Shown: positions 10,926-19,977, counted from the first letter of the stretch. The stretch is 43,647 nt of DNA from Siculibacillus lacustris (GCF_004328075.1 NZ_SJFN01000027.1:1-43647); one strand, 5' to 3'. Made by a program: numbers and translations. Notes: generated by a model from the letters alone, not told the origin.

Positions 10926-12179
10926 TCAGCCTTTCGCGGTCGCGAGCAGGCCGCGGGTCAGGCTGCCGGTCTTGGGCAGGAGCGGGATCATGCAGGCCTG
11001 GAAGGCGTGGTAGATGTCCGGCTTGCCGAAGAACGGATCGCTGTTGGGCGCCAGCGTCGCGTCGAGCTGCGGATGCCAGCCGCCGTGCTCGCGGTCGATC
11101 AGCCGGGTGGCGGTGAAGCTCCACACCCGCCGATACCACGCCTCGATCTCCGGATCGTCGCCGAGCGAGCCGAGGAAGGCTGCCGCGCCGATCGCCTCGC
11201 AGCACGGCCACCAGTAGCGGTCGCGGATGCGCGGAGTGCCGTCCCATTCGAGCGAGTACCAGAAGCCGCCGGCCGGATCCCAGGCGTCGGTCACCGCCTG
11301 ATCGAACAGCGCCCGCGCCGCCTCCGGCATCCAGGCATGGCGGCGTCCGCCGGTCTGCCACAGCTGCACCAGCAGCCGCGCCCATTCCAGCCAATGGCCC
11401 GGGGTGGTGCCGGCGGGGCGGAACATCGGGCTGCCGGCATAGGCGCGATCGACCTGCCAATCGGCGGTGAAGTGTTCGGGCACCCGCCAGCCGGCGGCAC
11501 GGGCATGGCGGTCGATGATCAGCTCGGCGATCCGCTCGGCGCGGGCGAGGAACAGGCTGTCGCCGGTCGCCTCGTGGGCGGCCATCAGCGCCTCGGTCAG
11601 GTGCATGTTGGAGTTCTGGCCGCGATAGGTGTCGAAGCTCTGCCAGTCGGGGGTGAACTCCTCGGCCGAGGCGCCCGGGCCGTCCTCCCAGAAACGCTCG
11701 TCGAGGATCGTCGCGACGTCGGCGAGCAGCCGATCGGCGTCGGGGTGGCCCGCCACCTTGGCGCTCGATGCGGCCAGCAGCACGAAGGCATGGCCATAGG
11801 CCTGCTTGAGCGGATCGCTCGGGCCGTTGGCGCCGATCCCCCAGAAGTAGCCGCCGTTGACCGGATCGCGATGGCCGTTCCACAGGAAGTCCATGCCGTG
11901 GTCGACGATCGCGTCGGCGCCCGGCCGCCCCATCAGATGGGCGGCGGCGAAACAATGGACCATCCGCGTGGTCGAATGGAGCTGGCGCGGCGGCCGCCCG
12001 CCGTCAGCGGTGCGCACCGGCCGCCCCGCCGTGTCGAGCACGTGGAAGCCGCCGTCCGGATCGATCGCGTGGCGCTCGAAGAAGGCCAGCAGCGCCTCCG
12101 CTTGGGCGGTGAGCCAAGCGCGATGGCCGGGCTGTTCGGTCCACCGCGGCAGACGCGGGTCGATGGCGAGAGACGGCAT
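10926..12179 (-). CDS. AGE-family sugar isomerase/epimerase (YihS/mannose-isomerase-like)
   Basis: This is an (alpha/alpha)6-barrel protein of the N-acylglucosamine 2-epimerase superfamily, 417 residues. The expected catalytic positions of the YihS-type aldose-ketose isomerases are present: R72 in HSTTRMVH, H193 in GQNSNMHLTEALMAAHEATG, H262 in TTPGHWLEWARLL and H391 in KPDIYHAFQACM. Such enzymes interconvert mannose, fructose and glucose, or in YihS sulfoquinovose and sulfofructose. I cannot decide the sugar from sequence, and no other sulfoquinovose genes are near. AAGGA lies 6 bp before ATG 12179. It is probably co-transcribed with the TIM-barrel gene 133 bp upstream, and both may feed the same sugar pathway. 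Confidence 0.88.
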   Translation of the reverse strand: MPSLAIDPRLPRWTEQPGHRAWLTAQAEALLAFFERHAIDPDGGFHVLDTAGRPVRTADGGRPPRQLHSTTRMVHCFAAAHLMGRPGADAIVDHGMDFLWNGHRDPVNGGYFWGIGANGPSDPLKQAYGHAFVLLAASSAKVAGHPDADRLLADVATILDERFWEDGPGASAEEFTPDWQSFDTYRGQNSNMHLTEALMAAHEATGDSLFLARAERIAELIIDRHARAAGWRVPEHFTADWQVDRAYAGSPMFRPAGTTPGHWLEWARLLVQLWQTGGRRHAWMPEAARALFDQAVTDAWDPAGGFWYSLEWDGTPRIRDRYWWPCCEAIGAAAFLGSLGDDPEIEAWYRRVWSFTATRLIDREHGGWHPQLDATLAPNSDPFFGKPDIYHAFQACMIPLLPKTGSLTRGLLATAKG

Positions 12180-12312
12180 CGCAAGTCCTTTCCGGGCGAA
12201 GGATCGGGCGTCGCGGCGCTCGCCCGTCGATCGGACGGATCCGGCGCGCGAGCGCCCGCGGCCTGCGTTTCAGGTACTCCTGCGTTCGCCGCTCGGCAAG
12301 CGCCCGCCCGTC

Positions 12313-13143
12313 TCACTCGGCGAGGCCGAGGCCCACCAGATGGTCGGCGCCACGGCGCAGGCCCACCTGATCCTTGACCTCGATCAGCAGCCGCGGCCGG
12401 TCGCAGTACTTCGCGACGGCGCGGAACACCGCGGGCCACGCCACCGTGCCCTCGCCGGGCAGCCAATGGCGATCGGCATAGCCGTCGGCGTCCTGGATGT
12501 GGACGTGGTCGAGTGCCGCCCCTGCGGCCTGGACGTAGCGGTCGACCGGCGGCGCGCCGGTCGAGCCGTGGGCGTAGTGGGCGTGGCCGGTGTCGAGCGA
12601 CACCCGCACCACGGCTGCGTCGAAGCTCGCCGCCAGTTCGACCCGGGCGTGGGGATCCTTGTCCTCGATGTTCTCGATCACCAGGGTCGTGCCGATGTCG
12701 CGGGCGCGCGCCACCGCCGCGTCGAGGGTCAGGTGGGCGCGCTCGATCAGGCGCGCGCGGGCGTCGCGGTGTTCGTCGAGGTTCGCATGATCCCAGGTCG
12801 TGTAGGGCGAATGGATCACCATCTGGGTGGCGCCGATCGCTTCGCAGACGTCGAGGCCCTGGGCCATCCGCCGCGCCACCACCGCCCGGATCTCCGGATC
12901 GTCGGCGGCGAGCGGCAGGCTCCAGAACGGCCCGTGGATCCCGAGCCGCCCGCGGTAGCCGGCGAGCGCGGTCCGGGCGGCGTCGGCGCGCGAGCGCCAG
13001 TCACCGGACAGCACCTCGGCGAAGCAGAAGTCCTGGAGTTCGAGATCGCGCTGCCGCTCGAAGATCCAGTCGCGATGGAGGGCGAGGGTGTCGAGCGTCA
13101 GGGCGGCGCCGAGCAGGGGCAGGGGACGGGTCGAGTCGGTCAT
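12313..13143 (-). CDS. Sugar phosphate isomerase/epimerase-like TIM-barrel protein
   Basis: The 276-residue protein belongs to the xylose-isomerase-like TIM-barrel family (AP endonuclease 2 superfamily). Metal-ligand positions typical of the family are visible: E157 in TTLVIENIED, D184 and H187 in VSLDTGHAHY, H215 in LDHVHIQDADGY and E255 in LLIEVKD. Family members include hexulose, inosose and tagatose epimerases or dehydratases. The substrate is not evident. It is the first gene of a minus-strand run with the AGE isomerase and the hybrid kinase, and it is divergent from the ABC ATPase gene with 182 bp between the starts. Confidence 0.82.
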   Translation of the reverse strand: MTDSTRPLPLLGAALTLDTLALHRDWIFERQRDLELQDFCFAEVLSGDWRSRADAARTALAGYRGRLGIHGPFWSLPLAADDPEIRAVVARRMAQGLDVCEAIGATQMVIHSPYTTWDHANLDEHRDARARLIERAHLTLDAAVARARDIGTTLVIENIEDKDPHARVELAASFDAAVVRVSLDTGHAHYAHGSTGAPPVDRYVQAAGAALDHVHIQDADGYADRHWLPGEGTVAWPAVFRAVAKYCDRPRLLIEVKDQVGLRRGADHLVGLGLAE

Positions 13144-13325
13144 GGGGGAGCCTCGGGGCGGAAGGGGAGGCCCCTTGTCGCCCGTGGCGCATGTCGCGCC
13201 GATGACGCCGGCGCGCCCCCGGATCGCCCGGCGGCCGTGCGTCGCAACGCCTTGAGCCGCCGCAGCAGGCGGGCCATCATGGGCGCGCGGGTCCCGACCG
13301 ACGGGGCCGCCCGCCCCGGAGCGCC

Positions 13326-14960
13326 ATGGCCGTCCCCCCCGTCCTGTCGATCGAGCATCTCACCGTCGCCCTGCCGGCCGGCGCCGACCGGGCGCAGGCG
13401 GTGATCGATCTGTCGCTGACGCTCGCCGCCGACGAGACCCTGGCGCTGGTCGGGGAGAGCGGCTCGGGCAAGTCGGTGACCGCAGACGCGGTGATCGGCC
13501 TGACCGCGCCCGGCGTGCGGGTGGTCGGCGGCGCGGTGCGCCTCGACGGCGTCGATCTGCTCGGCCTCGACGAGACGGCGCGGCGCGACCTGCGCGGGCG
13601 GCGCATCGGCATGGTGTTCCAGGAACCGGCGACCGCGCTCGATCCCTTGATGCGCATCGGTCCGCAGATCGAGGAGGTGTTCGTCGCCCATCGCATCGGC
13701 GACGCCGCCGAGCGCCGCGCCCGGACGCTGGCGCTGATCGCCGAGGTCGGCCTGCCCGAACCCGAGACGATCTTCGACGCCCGGCCGTTCCAGCTCTCCG
13801 GCGGCCAGCGCCAGCGGGTGGTGATCGCCACGGCGCTGGCGCTCGATCCGGCGTTGCTGATCGCCGACGAGCCGACCACCGCCCTCGACGTCACCACCCA
13901 GGCGCAGATCCTGGCGTTGATCCGCACCCTGCAGCGCCGCCACGGCACCGCCGTGCTGTTCATCACCCACGACCTCGGCATCGTCGCCGACATCGCCGAC
14001 CGGGTCGCGGTGCTCAGAGCCGGCCGGCTGGTCGAGACCGGGCCGACGGCGGAGGTGCTGGCCCGGCCACGGCACCCCTATACCCGCGCCCTGATCGACG
14101 CCGTGCCGGCCCCGGCGCCGCGCCCGAGTGGTGAGGCCGCGCCGTCCCGGCCGCCGATCCTCGAGGTCACCGGCCTCGCCAAGCGCCACGCCGACGGCGG
14201 CGGGTTGTTCCGTCGCGCCCGCAGCGTCGACGCGGTGATCGACGTCGACCTCCATCTCGCCCGCGGCGAGACCCTGGCGGTGGTCGGCGAGAGCGGCTCG
14301 GGCAAGTCGACGCTGGCGCGCTGTCTGGTGCGGCTGATCGAGCCCGACGCCGGCGAGATCCGCCTCGACGGGATCGACGTCGGCGGCCACGACGGCGAGG
14401 CGCTGCGGGCGGTGCGCCGCCGCGTCCAGATGATCTTCCAGGACCCCTGGGGGGCGCTCAATCCGCGCCGCCGCATCGGCGCCTCGATCGCCGCCGGTCC
14501 GCTCGCCGCGGGCCGCGATCGGCGGGAGGTCGCCGCTCGGGTCGGCGAGTTGCTCGCCCTGGTCGGGCTCGATCCGGCGATGGCCGATCGTTTCCCCCAC
14601 GAATTCTCCGGCGGTCAGCGCCAGCGCATCGGCATCGCCCGGGCGCTCGCCCTCGATCCGGAGATCCTGATCGCCGACGAGGCGGTCTCCGCCCTCGACG
14701 TGTCGGTCCAGGCCCAGGTGCTGCGACTGCTCGACGACCTCAAGCGGCGCTTCGATCTGGCGCTGATCTTCATCACCCACGACCTGCGCGTGGCGGCGCA
14801 GATCGCCGATCGGGTGGCGGTGATGCAGGCCGGGCGGATCGTCGAAACCGGGCCGTTGGCGCGAGTTTTCGCCGCGCCGGTCCACCCCTACACCCGCAGT
14901 CTGATCGCCGCGGTGCCGGGCCGCGCCACCTTCGCCGGGGTCGAGACCCCGGCGCCGTGA
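13326..14960 (+). CDS. ABC transporter protein with two fused ATPase domains (dipeptide/oligopeptide type)
   Basis: Two complete ABC ATPases are joined in one 544-residue chain, like DppD-DppF fusions and YejF/GsiA. Half 1 has Walker A GESGSGKS (43-50), signature LSGGQRQR and Walker B LLIADEPTTALD. Half 2 has Walker A GESGSGKS (321-328), signature FSGGQRQR and ILIADEAVSALD. HPYTRALIDAVP and HPYTRSLIAAVP after each half are typical of the peptide/nickel importer family. It would power uptake of peptides or another small substrate from the cytoplasmic face. No permease or binding-protein gene is adjacent: the upstream gene is divergent and the downstream one convergent. GGA lies 5 bp before ATG 13326. 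Confidence 0.92.
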   Translation: MAVPPVLSIEHLTVALPAGADRAQAVIDLSLTLAADETLALVGESGSGKSVTADAVIGLTAPGVRVVGGAVRLDGVDLLGLDETARRDLRGRRIGMVFQEPATALDPLMRIGPQIEEVFVAHRIGDAAERRARTLALIAEVGLPEPETIFDARPFQLSGGQRQRVVIATALALDPALLIADEPTTALDVTTQAQILALIRTLQRRHGTAVLFITHDLGIVADIADRVAVLRAGRLVETGPTAEVLARPRHPYTRALIDAVPAPAPRPSGEAAPSRPPILEVTGLAKRHADGGGLFRRARSVDAVIDVDLHLARGETLAVVGESGSGKSTLARCLVRLIEPDAGEIRLDGIDVGGHDGEALRAVRRRVQMIFQDPWGALNPRRRIGASIAAGPLAAGRDRREVAARVGELLALVGLDPAMADRFPHEFSGGQRQRIGIARALALDPEILIADEAVSALDVSVQAQVLRLLDDLKRRFDLALIFITHDLRVAAQIADRVAVMQAGRIVETGPLARVFAAPVHPYTRSLIAAVPGRATFAGVETPAP

Positions 14961-14970
14961 GTCGGGGCGG

Positions 14971-15735
14971 TCAGGCGCCGCCGGGCAGTGCCGTCGCGGA
15001 GGGGGCGGTCAGCGCCTCGCTCGGCGAATCCTCCTTGAGCTCGACGCCGGACAGGCCGAGGCGGCGAGCCTCGCGCACCAGCCAGGCGAGCTTGTCGGCG
15101 GCGGCGGCTGGGGACAGCCCGTGGCCGTGGATGTTGGAGACGCAGTTGCGCTCGCTGTCGCGCCGCCCGGGCACCGGCTGGAAGGTCAGATAGGCGCCGA
15201 GCGAATCCGCCGCCGACAGGCCCGGCCGCTCACCGATCAGCATCACCACCACCTCGGCGCCGAGCGCCGCGCCGATCGGATCGCCGAGCGCCACTCGGGC
15301 GCCGGAGGCCACGACGATCGGCGCGATCGTCAGATCGCCGAGGCGAGCGATCAGGGCCAGCGCCGTGGTCGCCCCATGGGCATCGACCGCCGCCGCCGAC
15401 AGGCCGTCGCCGATCACCACCGCGACGTCGAAGGGGCCGGCAGGCAGGCGTTCGGCCGCCCCCGCCGCGAGACGTCGGCCGAGATCGGGGCGGCGCAGAT
15501 AGGTCGCCCGGTCGAGCGCCGCGCTCTCGACCCGTATCACCGGATGGGGAGCGAGGTCGGCGGTCAGCCGGTCGAGATCGACCGCACCGTGCACCGCGTC
15601 GCGGGCCTTGGCGTGGGCCATCTGGAAGGCCAGGAGGGGGGCGTTGGGCAGGGCGTCGCCGGCCCGCCCGAGGCCGATGCGCGCGCGGGTCATGCGCCGC
15701 AGCGCCGCGAATCCGTCGTCGACCGGGACCGTCAT
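14971..15735 (-). CDS. eutC: Ethanolamine ammonia-lyase small subunit
   Basis: EutC is the light chain of the adenosylcobalamin-dependent enzyme that turns ethanolamine into acetaldehyde and ammonia. The 254-residue product has the family segments RARIGLGRAGDALP near the N terminus, DVAVVIGDGLSAAAVDAHG, MLIGERPGLSAADSLGAYLT and RNCVSNIHGHGLSPAAAADK. The start codon overlaps the eutB stop as ATGA (15732-15735), so the two are translated in concert. It ends 10 bp from the convergent ABC gene. No eut shell, reactivase (EutA) or regulator gene lies in the window. Confidence 0.96.
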   Translation of the reverse strand: MTVPVDDGFAALRRMTRARIGLGRAGDALPNAPLLAFQMAHAKARDAVHGAVDLDRLTADLAPHPVIRVESAALDRATYLRRPDLGRRLAAGAAERLPAGPFDVAVVIGDGLSAAAVDAHGATTALALIARLGDLTIAPIVVASGARVALGDPIGAALGAEVVVMLIGERPGLSAADSLGAYLTFQPVPGRRDSERNCVSNIHGHGLSPAAAADKLAWLVREARRLGLSGVELKEDSPSEALTAPSATALPGGA

Positions 15736-17141
15736 GCCGCTTCTCCCGTTGCGATCAGCCGCTGCACGGCACTCGCCCCCGCACCGAGCGGCGGCACCCG
15801 CCCGGCGGCATCGCCGAGCCCCATGCGGACCAGCCAAGCTTCGAACTCCGGCGCCGGGCGCAGCCCGTGGAGATGGCGCAGGCGCAGGAGGTCGTGGTGC
15901 GACAGGCTCTGGTAGTTGAGCATGATGTCGTCGGCACCGGGCACGGCGATCAGGAAATTGACCCCGGCGGCGGCGAGCAACAGCGCCAGCGTGTCCATGT
16001 CGTCCTGGTCGGCCTCGGCGTGATTGGTGTAGCAGACGTCGATGCCCATCGGCAGGCCGAGCAGCTTGCCGGTGAAGTGATCCTCCAGGCCGGCGCGGAT
16101 GATCTCCTTGGAATCGTAGAGATACTCCGGCCCGATGAAGCCGACCACGGAATTGACCAGGAGCGGCGAGAAGGCCCGCGCCACGCCTTGGGCGCGCGCC
16201 TCCAGGGTCTGCTGGTCGACGCCGTGATGGGCATCCGCCGACAGCGCCGAACCCTGGCCGGTCTCGAAATACATCACGTTCGATCCGACCGTGCCGCGGT
16301 TCAGCGACAGGGCCGCAGCGCGTGCTTCGGCGAGGATGCCCAGATCGACGCCGAAGCCCGAATTGGCGCCCTGAGTGCCGGCGATCGACTGGAACACCAG
16401 ATCGACCGGCGCGCCCTTCTCGATCGCGGCGATCGAGGTGGTGACATGGGCCAGCACGCAGGACTGGGTCGGGATGTCGAAGCGCTGCCGCATCTCGTCG
16501 AGCATCTCGAGCAGGCGGATCGCCGCGCCGAGATTGTCGCTGGCCGGATTGACGCCGATCACCGCGTCGCCCATGCCGAAGAGCAGGCCGTCGAGGGTCG
16601 CCGCGGCGATCGCCGCCGGGTCGTCGGTGGGATGGTTGGGCTGCAGTCGGGCCGCCAGCCGTCCGGGCAGGCCGATCGTCGAGCGGAAGCCGGTCACCAC
16701 ACGCGTCTTGGCGGCGACCGCCACAAGATCGCCGTTGGTCATCAGCTTGGACACCGCCGCCGCCATCTCCGGCGTCAGGCCGGGGGCGAGGCGGCCGAGC
16801 GCCGCGGCATCGGTCGACCAGTCGAGCAGGTGTTCGCGCAAGTCTCCGACGGTCATCGCCGCGACCGGCGCGAAGGCGGCCGCGTCGTGGCCGTCGCAGA
16901 TCAGCCGGGTGACCTCGTCGATCTCGTAAGGGATCACCGGTTCGTCGAGGACCGCCTTCAGCGGCAGGTCGGCCAGCGCCATGCGGGCGGCCACCCGTCG
17001 CGCCGCCGAGGACGCGGCGATGCCGGCCAACTCGTCGCCCGACCGGCGCGGCGTGGCGCAGGCGAGCAGGGTCTTCAGATCGTCGAAGACGTGGGTCTCG
17101 CCATCGTAGACATGGCGGAAGCCGGAGCGCGCACGGCCCAT
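15732..17141 (-). CDS. eutB: Ethanolamine ammonia-lyase large subunit
   Basis: EutB holds the ethanolamine site and docks the cobalamin in a TIM barrel. The 469-residue protein is full length for the family (about 450-465). Characteristic blocks include VSKLMTNGDLVAVAAKTRV, FGMGDAVIGVNPASDN, FQSIAGTQGANSGFGVDL, MYFETGQGSALSADAHHGVD, GFIGPEYLYDSKEIIRAGLE and the C-terminal PGADDIMLNYQSLSHHD. It is the first gene of a two-gene unit with eutC. The 125 bp before the upstream terminator show no cobalamin-riboswitch B12 box that I can recognise. Aldehyde dehydrogenase and transporter genes are not seen nearby. Confidence 0.97.
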   Translation of the reverse strand: MGRARSGFRHVYDGETHVFDDLKTLLACATPRRSGDELAGIAASSAARRVAARMALADLPLKAVLDEPVIPYEIDEVTRLICDGHDAAAFAPVAAMTVGDLREHLLDWSTDAAALGRLAPGLTPEMAAAVSKLMTNGDLVAVAAKTRVVTGFRSTIGLPGRLAARLQPNHPTDDPAAIAAATLDGLLFGMGDAVIGVNPASDNLGAAIRLLEMLDEMRQRFDIPTQSCVLAHVTTSIAAIEKGAPVDLVFQSIAGTQGANSGFGVDLGILAEARAAALSLNRGTVGSNVMYFETGQGSALSADAHHGVDQQTLEARAQGVARAFSPLLVNSVVGFIGPEYLYDSKEIIRAGLEDHFTGKLLGLPMGIDVCYTNHAEADQDDMDTLALLLAAAGVNFLIAVPGADDIMLNYQSLSHHDLLRLRHLHGLRPAPEFEAWLVRMGLGDAAGRVPPLGAGASAVQRLIATGEAA

Positions 17142-17266
17142 GGGTCACTCTCGCTGCATCGGTCGCCGGCGGGCATGCCGGTCTCGCGAGAATAGGCGGT
17201 CGGCGGCGCGCCGCCAGTCGAAATCGACGTGGGACCGTCGCGACATCGCGCCACCTGCCCGAACGA

Positions 17267-17295
17267 CGAGAGCCCGCCGGGGGGGCGGGCTCTCG
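17267..17295 (-). terminator. Strong stem-loop downstream of the Old Yellow Enzyme gene
   Basis: CGAGAGCCCGCC (17267-17278), five-base G loop, GGCGGGCTCTCG (17284-17295): a perfect 12-bp stem beginning 24 bp after the stop of the OYE gene on the minus strand and before eutB. The following minus-strand sequence TCGTTCGG is only weakly T-rich. It probably separates the OYE and eut transcripts. Confidence 0.7.
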
Positions 17296-17318
17296 GGACG
17301 ATTGGCGATCGGGATCGG

Positions 17319-18389
17319 TCAGGCGACGGTGGTCAGCGCCGGGTAGTCGGTGTAGCCCTTGGGGCCGATGCCGCCGATGCCGTAGGCGGTCGAGAAGTCG
17401 ATCTCCTGGAGCGGCGCGTCGAGACGCAGCCGCGTCACCAGATCGGGGTTGGCGATATAGGACTTGCCCCAGGACACCGCGTCGGCGCGACCGGCGGCGA
17501 TCGCCGCTTCGGCGCTGGCCTTGGTGAACTTCTCGTTGGCGATCACCACGCCGCCGAACGCCGCCTTCATCGCCGGCGTCAGGCTGTCGGGGCCTTCGTA
17601 TTCGCGGGTGAAGATGAAGGCGATGCCGCGCTTGCCGAGTTCGCTGGCGACATGGGTGAACAGCGGCGCCGGATTGCTGTCGCCGGCATCGTTGGAATCG
17701 CCGCGCGGCGCCAGATGGACCCCGACCCGGCCCTTGCCCCACACCGCGATCACCGCATCGGTGACCTCGAGCAGCAGGCGGGCGCGGTTCTCGATCGAGC
17801 CGCCGTAGATGTCGGTGCGCTTGTTGGTCTTGTCCTGCAGGAACTGGTCGATCAGGTAGCCGTTGGCGGCGTGGATCTCGACACCGTCGAAGCCGGCCAG
17901 CTTGGCGTTGCGCGCGCCTTCGACATAAGCCGCGATCACGCCGGGAATCTCGTCGAGTTCGAGGGCCCGCGGCGTCACGAAGTCCTTCATCGGGCGTACC
18001 AGATTGACGTGGCCGGCGGGCTGGACGGCGCTCGGCGCCACCGGCACTTCACCGTGCAGGTAGAGCGGATCGGAGATCCGGCCGACGTGCCAGAGCTGGG
18101 CGAAGATGCGTCCGCCCTTGGCGTGCACCGCCGCGGTGACCAGCTTCCAGCCTTCGACCTGGGCCTCGGTCCACAGACCGGGCGTATCGGGATAGCCGAC
18201 GCCCTGGGGCGTGACCGCGGTCGCTTCCGACAGGATCAGGCCGGCGTCGGCGCGCTGGGCGTAATATTCGGCGTTGAGTTCGGTCGGCACGCGGCCCGGC
18301 GCGGCGCGGCAGCGGGTCAGCGGCGCCATGATGATGCGATTGGGCAACGTGAGGTCGCCGACGACCAGCGGAGAGAACAGTTCGGACAT
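17319..18389 (-). CDS. Old Yellow Enzyme family FMN ene-reductase (NemA-like)
   Basis: This is an FMN-dependent alkene/nitro-compound reductase of the OYE/N-ethylmaleimide reductase family, 356 residues, cytoplasmic. The N terminus LFSPLVVGDLTLPNRIIMAP is diagnostic. The substrate-anion-binding pair H173 and N176 is seen in VEIHAANGYLIDQFLQ, followed by RTDIYGGSIENRARLLLEV. The C-terminal phosphate-binding part reads RADAVSWGKSYIANPDLV. I chose ATG 18389 because AGGA lies 8 bp before it and the family N terminus begins there; an upstream in-frame ATG (18506) would add a non-conserved 39 residues. It is a single-gene unit with its own terminator and an upstream region rich in dyads. Confidence 0.95.
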   Translation of the reverse strand: MSELFSPLVVGDLTLPNRIIMAPLTRCRAAPGRVPTELNAEYYAQRADAGLILSEATAVTPQGVGYPDTPGLWTEAQVEGWKLVTAAVHAKGGRIFAQLWHVGRISDPLYLHGEVPVAPSAVQPAGHVNLVRPMKDFVTPRALELDEIPGVIAAYVEGARNAKLAGFDGVEIHAANGYLIDQFLQDKTNKRTDIYGGSIENRARLLLEVTDAVIAVWGKGRVGVHLAPRGDSNDAGDSNPAPLFTHVASELGKRGIAFIFTREYEGPDSLTPAMKAAFGGVVIANEKFTKASAEAAIAAGRADAVSWGKSYIANPDLVTRLRLDAPLQEIDFSTAYGIGGIGPKGYTDYPALTTVA

Positions 18390-18440
18390 GAGGAGCGTCC
18401 TGGGTTCGGGAGGAGGGGACGTCGAAGGGATGAGCAGGGC

Positions 18441-18517
18441 CGACGTGAAAAACGTCGACGAGATCTCCCATATGGGGTCGTCTGCCGCGTCCCGCCAGTC
18501 ATGCACTGCAACATGAC
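18441..18517 (-). promoter_or_regulatory. Cluster of three dyads upstream of the OYE gene
   Basis: Three inverted repeats lie 52-128 bp before the OYE start: CGACGT-N5-ACGTCG (18441-18457), the palindrome CCCATATGGG (18467-18476) and GTCATG-N8-CATGAC (18498-18517). They are good candidates for operators of a dimeric repressor (OYE genes are often under TetR/NemR- or HxlR/LysR-type control), but no regulator gene is adjacent. I could not place a convincing -35/-10 pair. Confidence 0.4.
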
Positions 18518-18531
18518 GGCTCTGTGAATTT

Positions 18532-18550
18532 CGCGGGGCGCATCCCCGCG
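18532..18550 (-). terminator. Hairpin downstream of the globin-coupled chemoreceptor gene
   Basis: CGCGGGG (18532-18538), loop CGCAT, CCCCGCG (18544-18550): a perfect 7-bp stem 45 bp after the chemoreceptor stop on the minus strand, followed in that direction by AAATTC with no real T-run. A likely factor-assisted or weak terminator. Confidence 0.45.
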
Positions 18551-18594
18551 CGCCCCGATCGTCCTCCCGAGCCCGTCGTCGTGTCCGCCGGCCC

Positions 18595-19977
18595 TCAGCC
18601 GGCGCGGGTTTGCGGCGCCTTGGCGGCCGCGTCGGGACCGTGCTTCAACTGCTCGAGGAAGCCGCGCACCGCCTCGGCGAGGGCCTGCGAATGGCGTCCG
18701 GAGGCGCCGGCGGCGTCGGAGACGTTGCGGGCGCCGTCGCGGGTCTGGGTGATCGCCCCTTCCACCGCCACGACGTTGCGCGACAGGATCATCGTGCCGT
18801 CGGCGGCCTGGTGGACCGAGCCGGAGATGTCGCGGGTGACCGCGCCCTGTTCGACGATCGCCGCGGCGATCGACGAGGTGACCCCGCCGATCTCGCGCAT
18901 CACCGCGCCGATCTCCTCGATCGCCGCCACCGCCTGGCCGGTGCCGTTCTGAATGTCGCCGACCTGCAGCGAGATCTCCTCGGTCGCCCGCGCCGTCTGG
19001 CCGGCGAGATTCTTGACCTCACTGGCCACCACCGCGAAGCCGCGGCCCGCCTCGCCGGCGCGCGCCGCCTCGATCGTGGCGTTGAGGGCGAGCAGGTTGG
19101 TCTGGGCGGCGATCGCCTGGATCAGGCCGACGACGGTGCCGATCTTGTTGCCCGAGGCCGCGAGGCTGCCGACCGCCCCGGCCATGGTGGTGGTCATGGT
19201 GTTGGCGCGCTCGACGATGCTGGTCGCCGACGAGATCTGGCGGCCGATTTCGCCGATCGAGGCATTGAGTTCTTCCGAGGCCGAGGCCACCGCCTGGACC
19301 ATGGTGGCGGTCTCCTCCGCCGCCGCCGCCGCGCCGGTCGCCTGATCATGGGCCGAGACGGCGATCTTGGTGAGCTGTTCGGCGGTGCCGGCCATGCGGC
19401 GGGTGTTGCCGTCGACTTCGCCGAGCAACTTCTCGGTATCCTGACGGAAGCCGGCGACGCGGTCTTCGATGAAGGCCGAATGGCGCATCCGATCTTCGAT
19501 CAGCACCTCCTGGTAGACGCTGATGGCGAAGTCCATGTCGAGCAGCACCGCCTGATTGACCGCCCGCAACTGGGCGATCAGTCGGGACTTCCGCAGGCCG
19601 CTGCGGCGCACCAGATGGGCTGAGATCTCGTTCAGCACGTACTGATAGCCGCCGATGTACCAGCGCGGCTCGAGGCCGATACGGTGATGGGCCCGGCCGA
19701 TCGCCTTCACCGAGGCGGCGTAGTCGTCGTCGAAGCGGCCGCTGAACACCCGTCCCCAGTGGCGGCTCTGGGCCTTGGCGAGGTCGGTGCTGCGACCGGA
19801 GGTCATGCGCGCCAGCATCGGTTCGGTGCCGAGATGGCCGTAGAAGCTGCAGAGCAGGTCCGGCAGGATCGGCTCGATCGAAGCCCAGACCTCGCGCAGA
19901 TTGCGCGTCGTCTCCTGGTCGATCCGGGCGAAGGCCAATCGGCGGGCGAGGTCGATACCTTGTGCGTCGTTCGTCAT
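18595..19977 (-). CDS. Globin-coupled methyl-accepting chemotaxis protein (HemAT-like oxygen sensor)
   Basis: The protein joins an N-terminal protoglobin domain (about residues 15-175) to a chemoreceptor signalling domain. The haem proximal histidine is expected at H97 in [20 protein letters not shown], the classic globin-coupled-sensor motif. The kinase-control hairpin is recognisable in [20 protein letters not shown] and [15 protein letters not shown]. There is no membrane segment or HAMP domain, so this is a soluble cytoplasmic receptor of 460 residues, as for HemAT. It should bind oxygen and steer aerotaxis through CheA/CheW, which are not encoded here. GGGGA lies 5 bp before ATG 19977. 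It is divergent from the GGDEF-EAL gene across 404 bp. Confidence 0.94.
   Translation of the reverse strand: MTNDAQGIDLARRLAFARIDQETTRNLREVWASIEPILPDLLCSFYGHLGTEPMLARMTSGRSTDLAKAQSRHWGRVFSGRFDDDYAASVKAIGRAHHRIGLEPRWYIGGYQYVLNEISAHLVRRSGLRKSRLIAQLRAVNQAVLLDMDFAISVYQEVLIEDRMRHSAFIEDRVAGFRQDTEKLLGEVDGNTRRMAGTAEQLTKIAVSAHDQATGAAAAAEETATMVQAVASASEELNASIGEIGRQISSATSIVERANTMTTTMAGAVGSLAASGNKIGTVVGLIQAIAAQTNLLALNATIEAARAGEAGRGFAVVASEVKNLAGQTARATEEISLQVGDIQNGTGQAVAAIEEIGAVMREIGGVTSSIAAAIVEQGAVTRDISGSVHQAADGTMILSRNVVAVEGAITQTRDGARNVSDAAGASGRHSQALAEAVRGFLEQLKHGPDAAAKAPQTRAG

Noticed and set aside
10926-13143. Sulfoquinovose degradation pathway
   Set aside because: The AGE isomerase alone is compatible with YihS, but no sulfoquinovosidase, kinase, aldolase or monooxygenase gene is present, so only the general family is called.
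14971-17141. Ethanolamine microcompartment locus
   Set aside because: Only eutB and eutC are present; no shell protein, EutA, EutE, EutG or EutR genes occur in the window.
17142-17266. Cobalamin riboswitch upstream of eutB
   Set aside because: No B12-box-like GCCACTG or the expected extended fold could be recognised in this 125-bp stretch.
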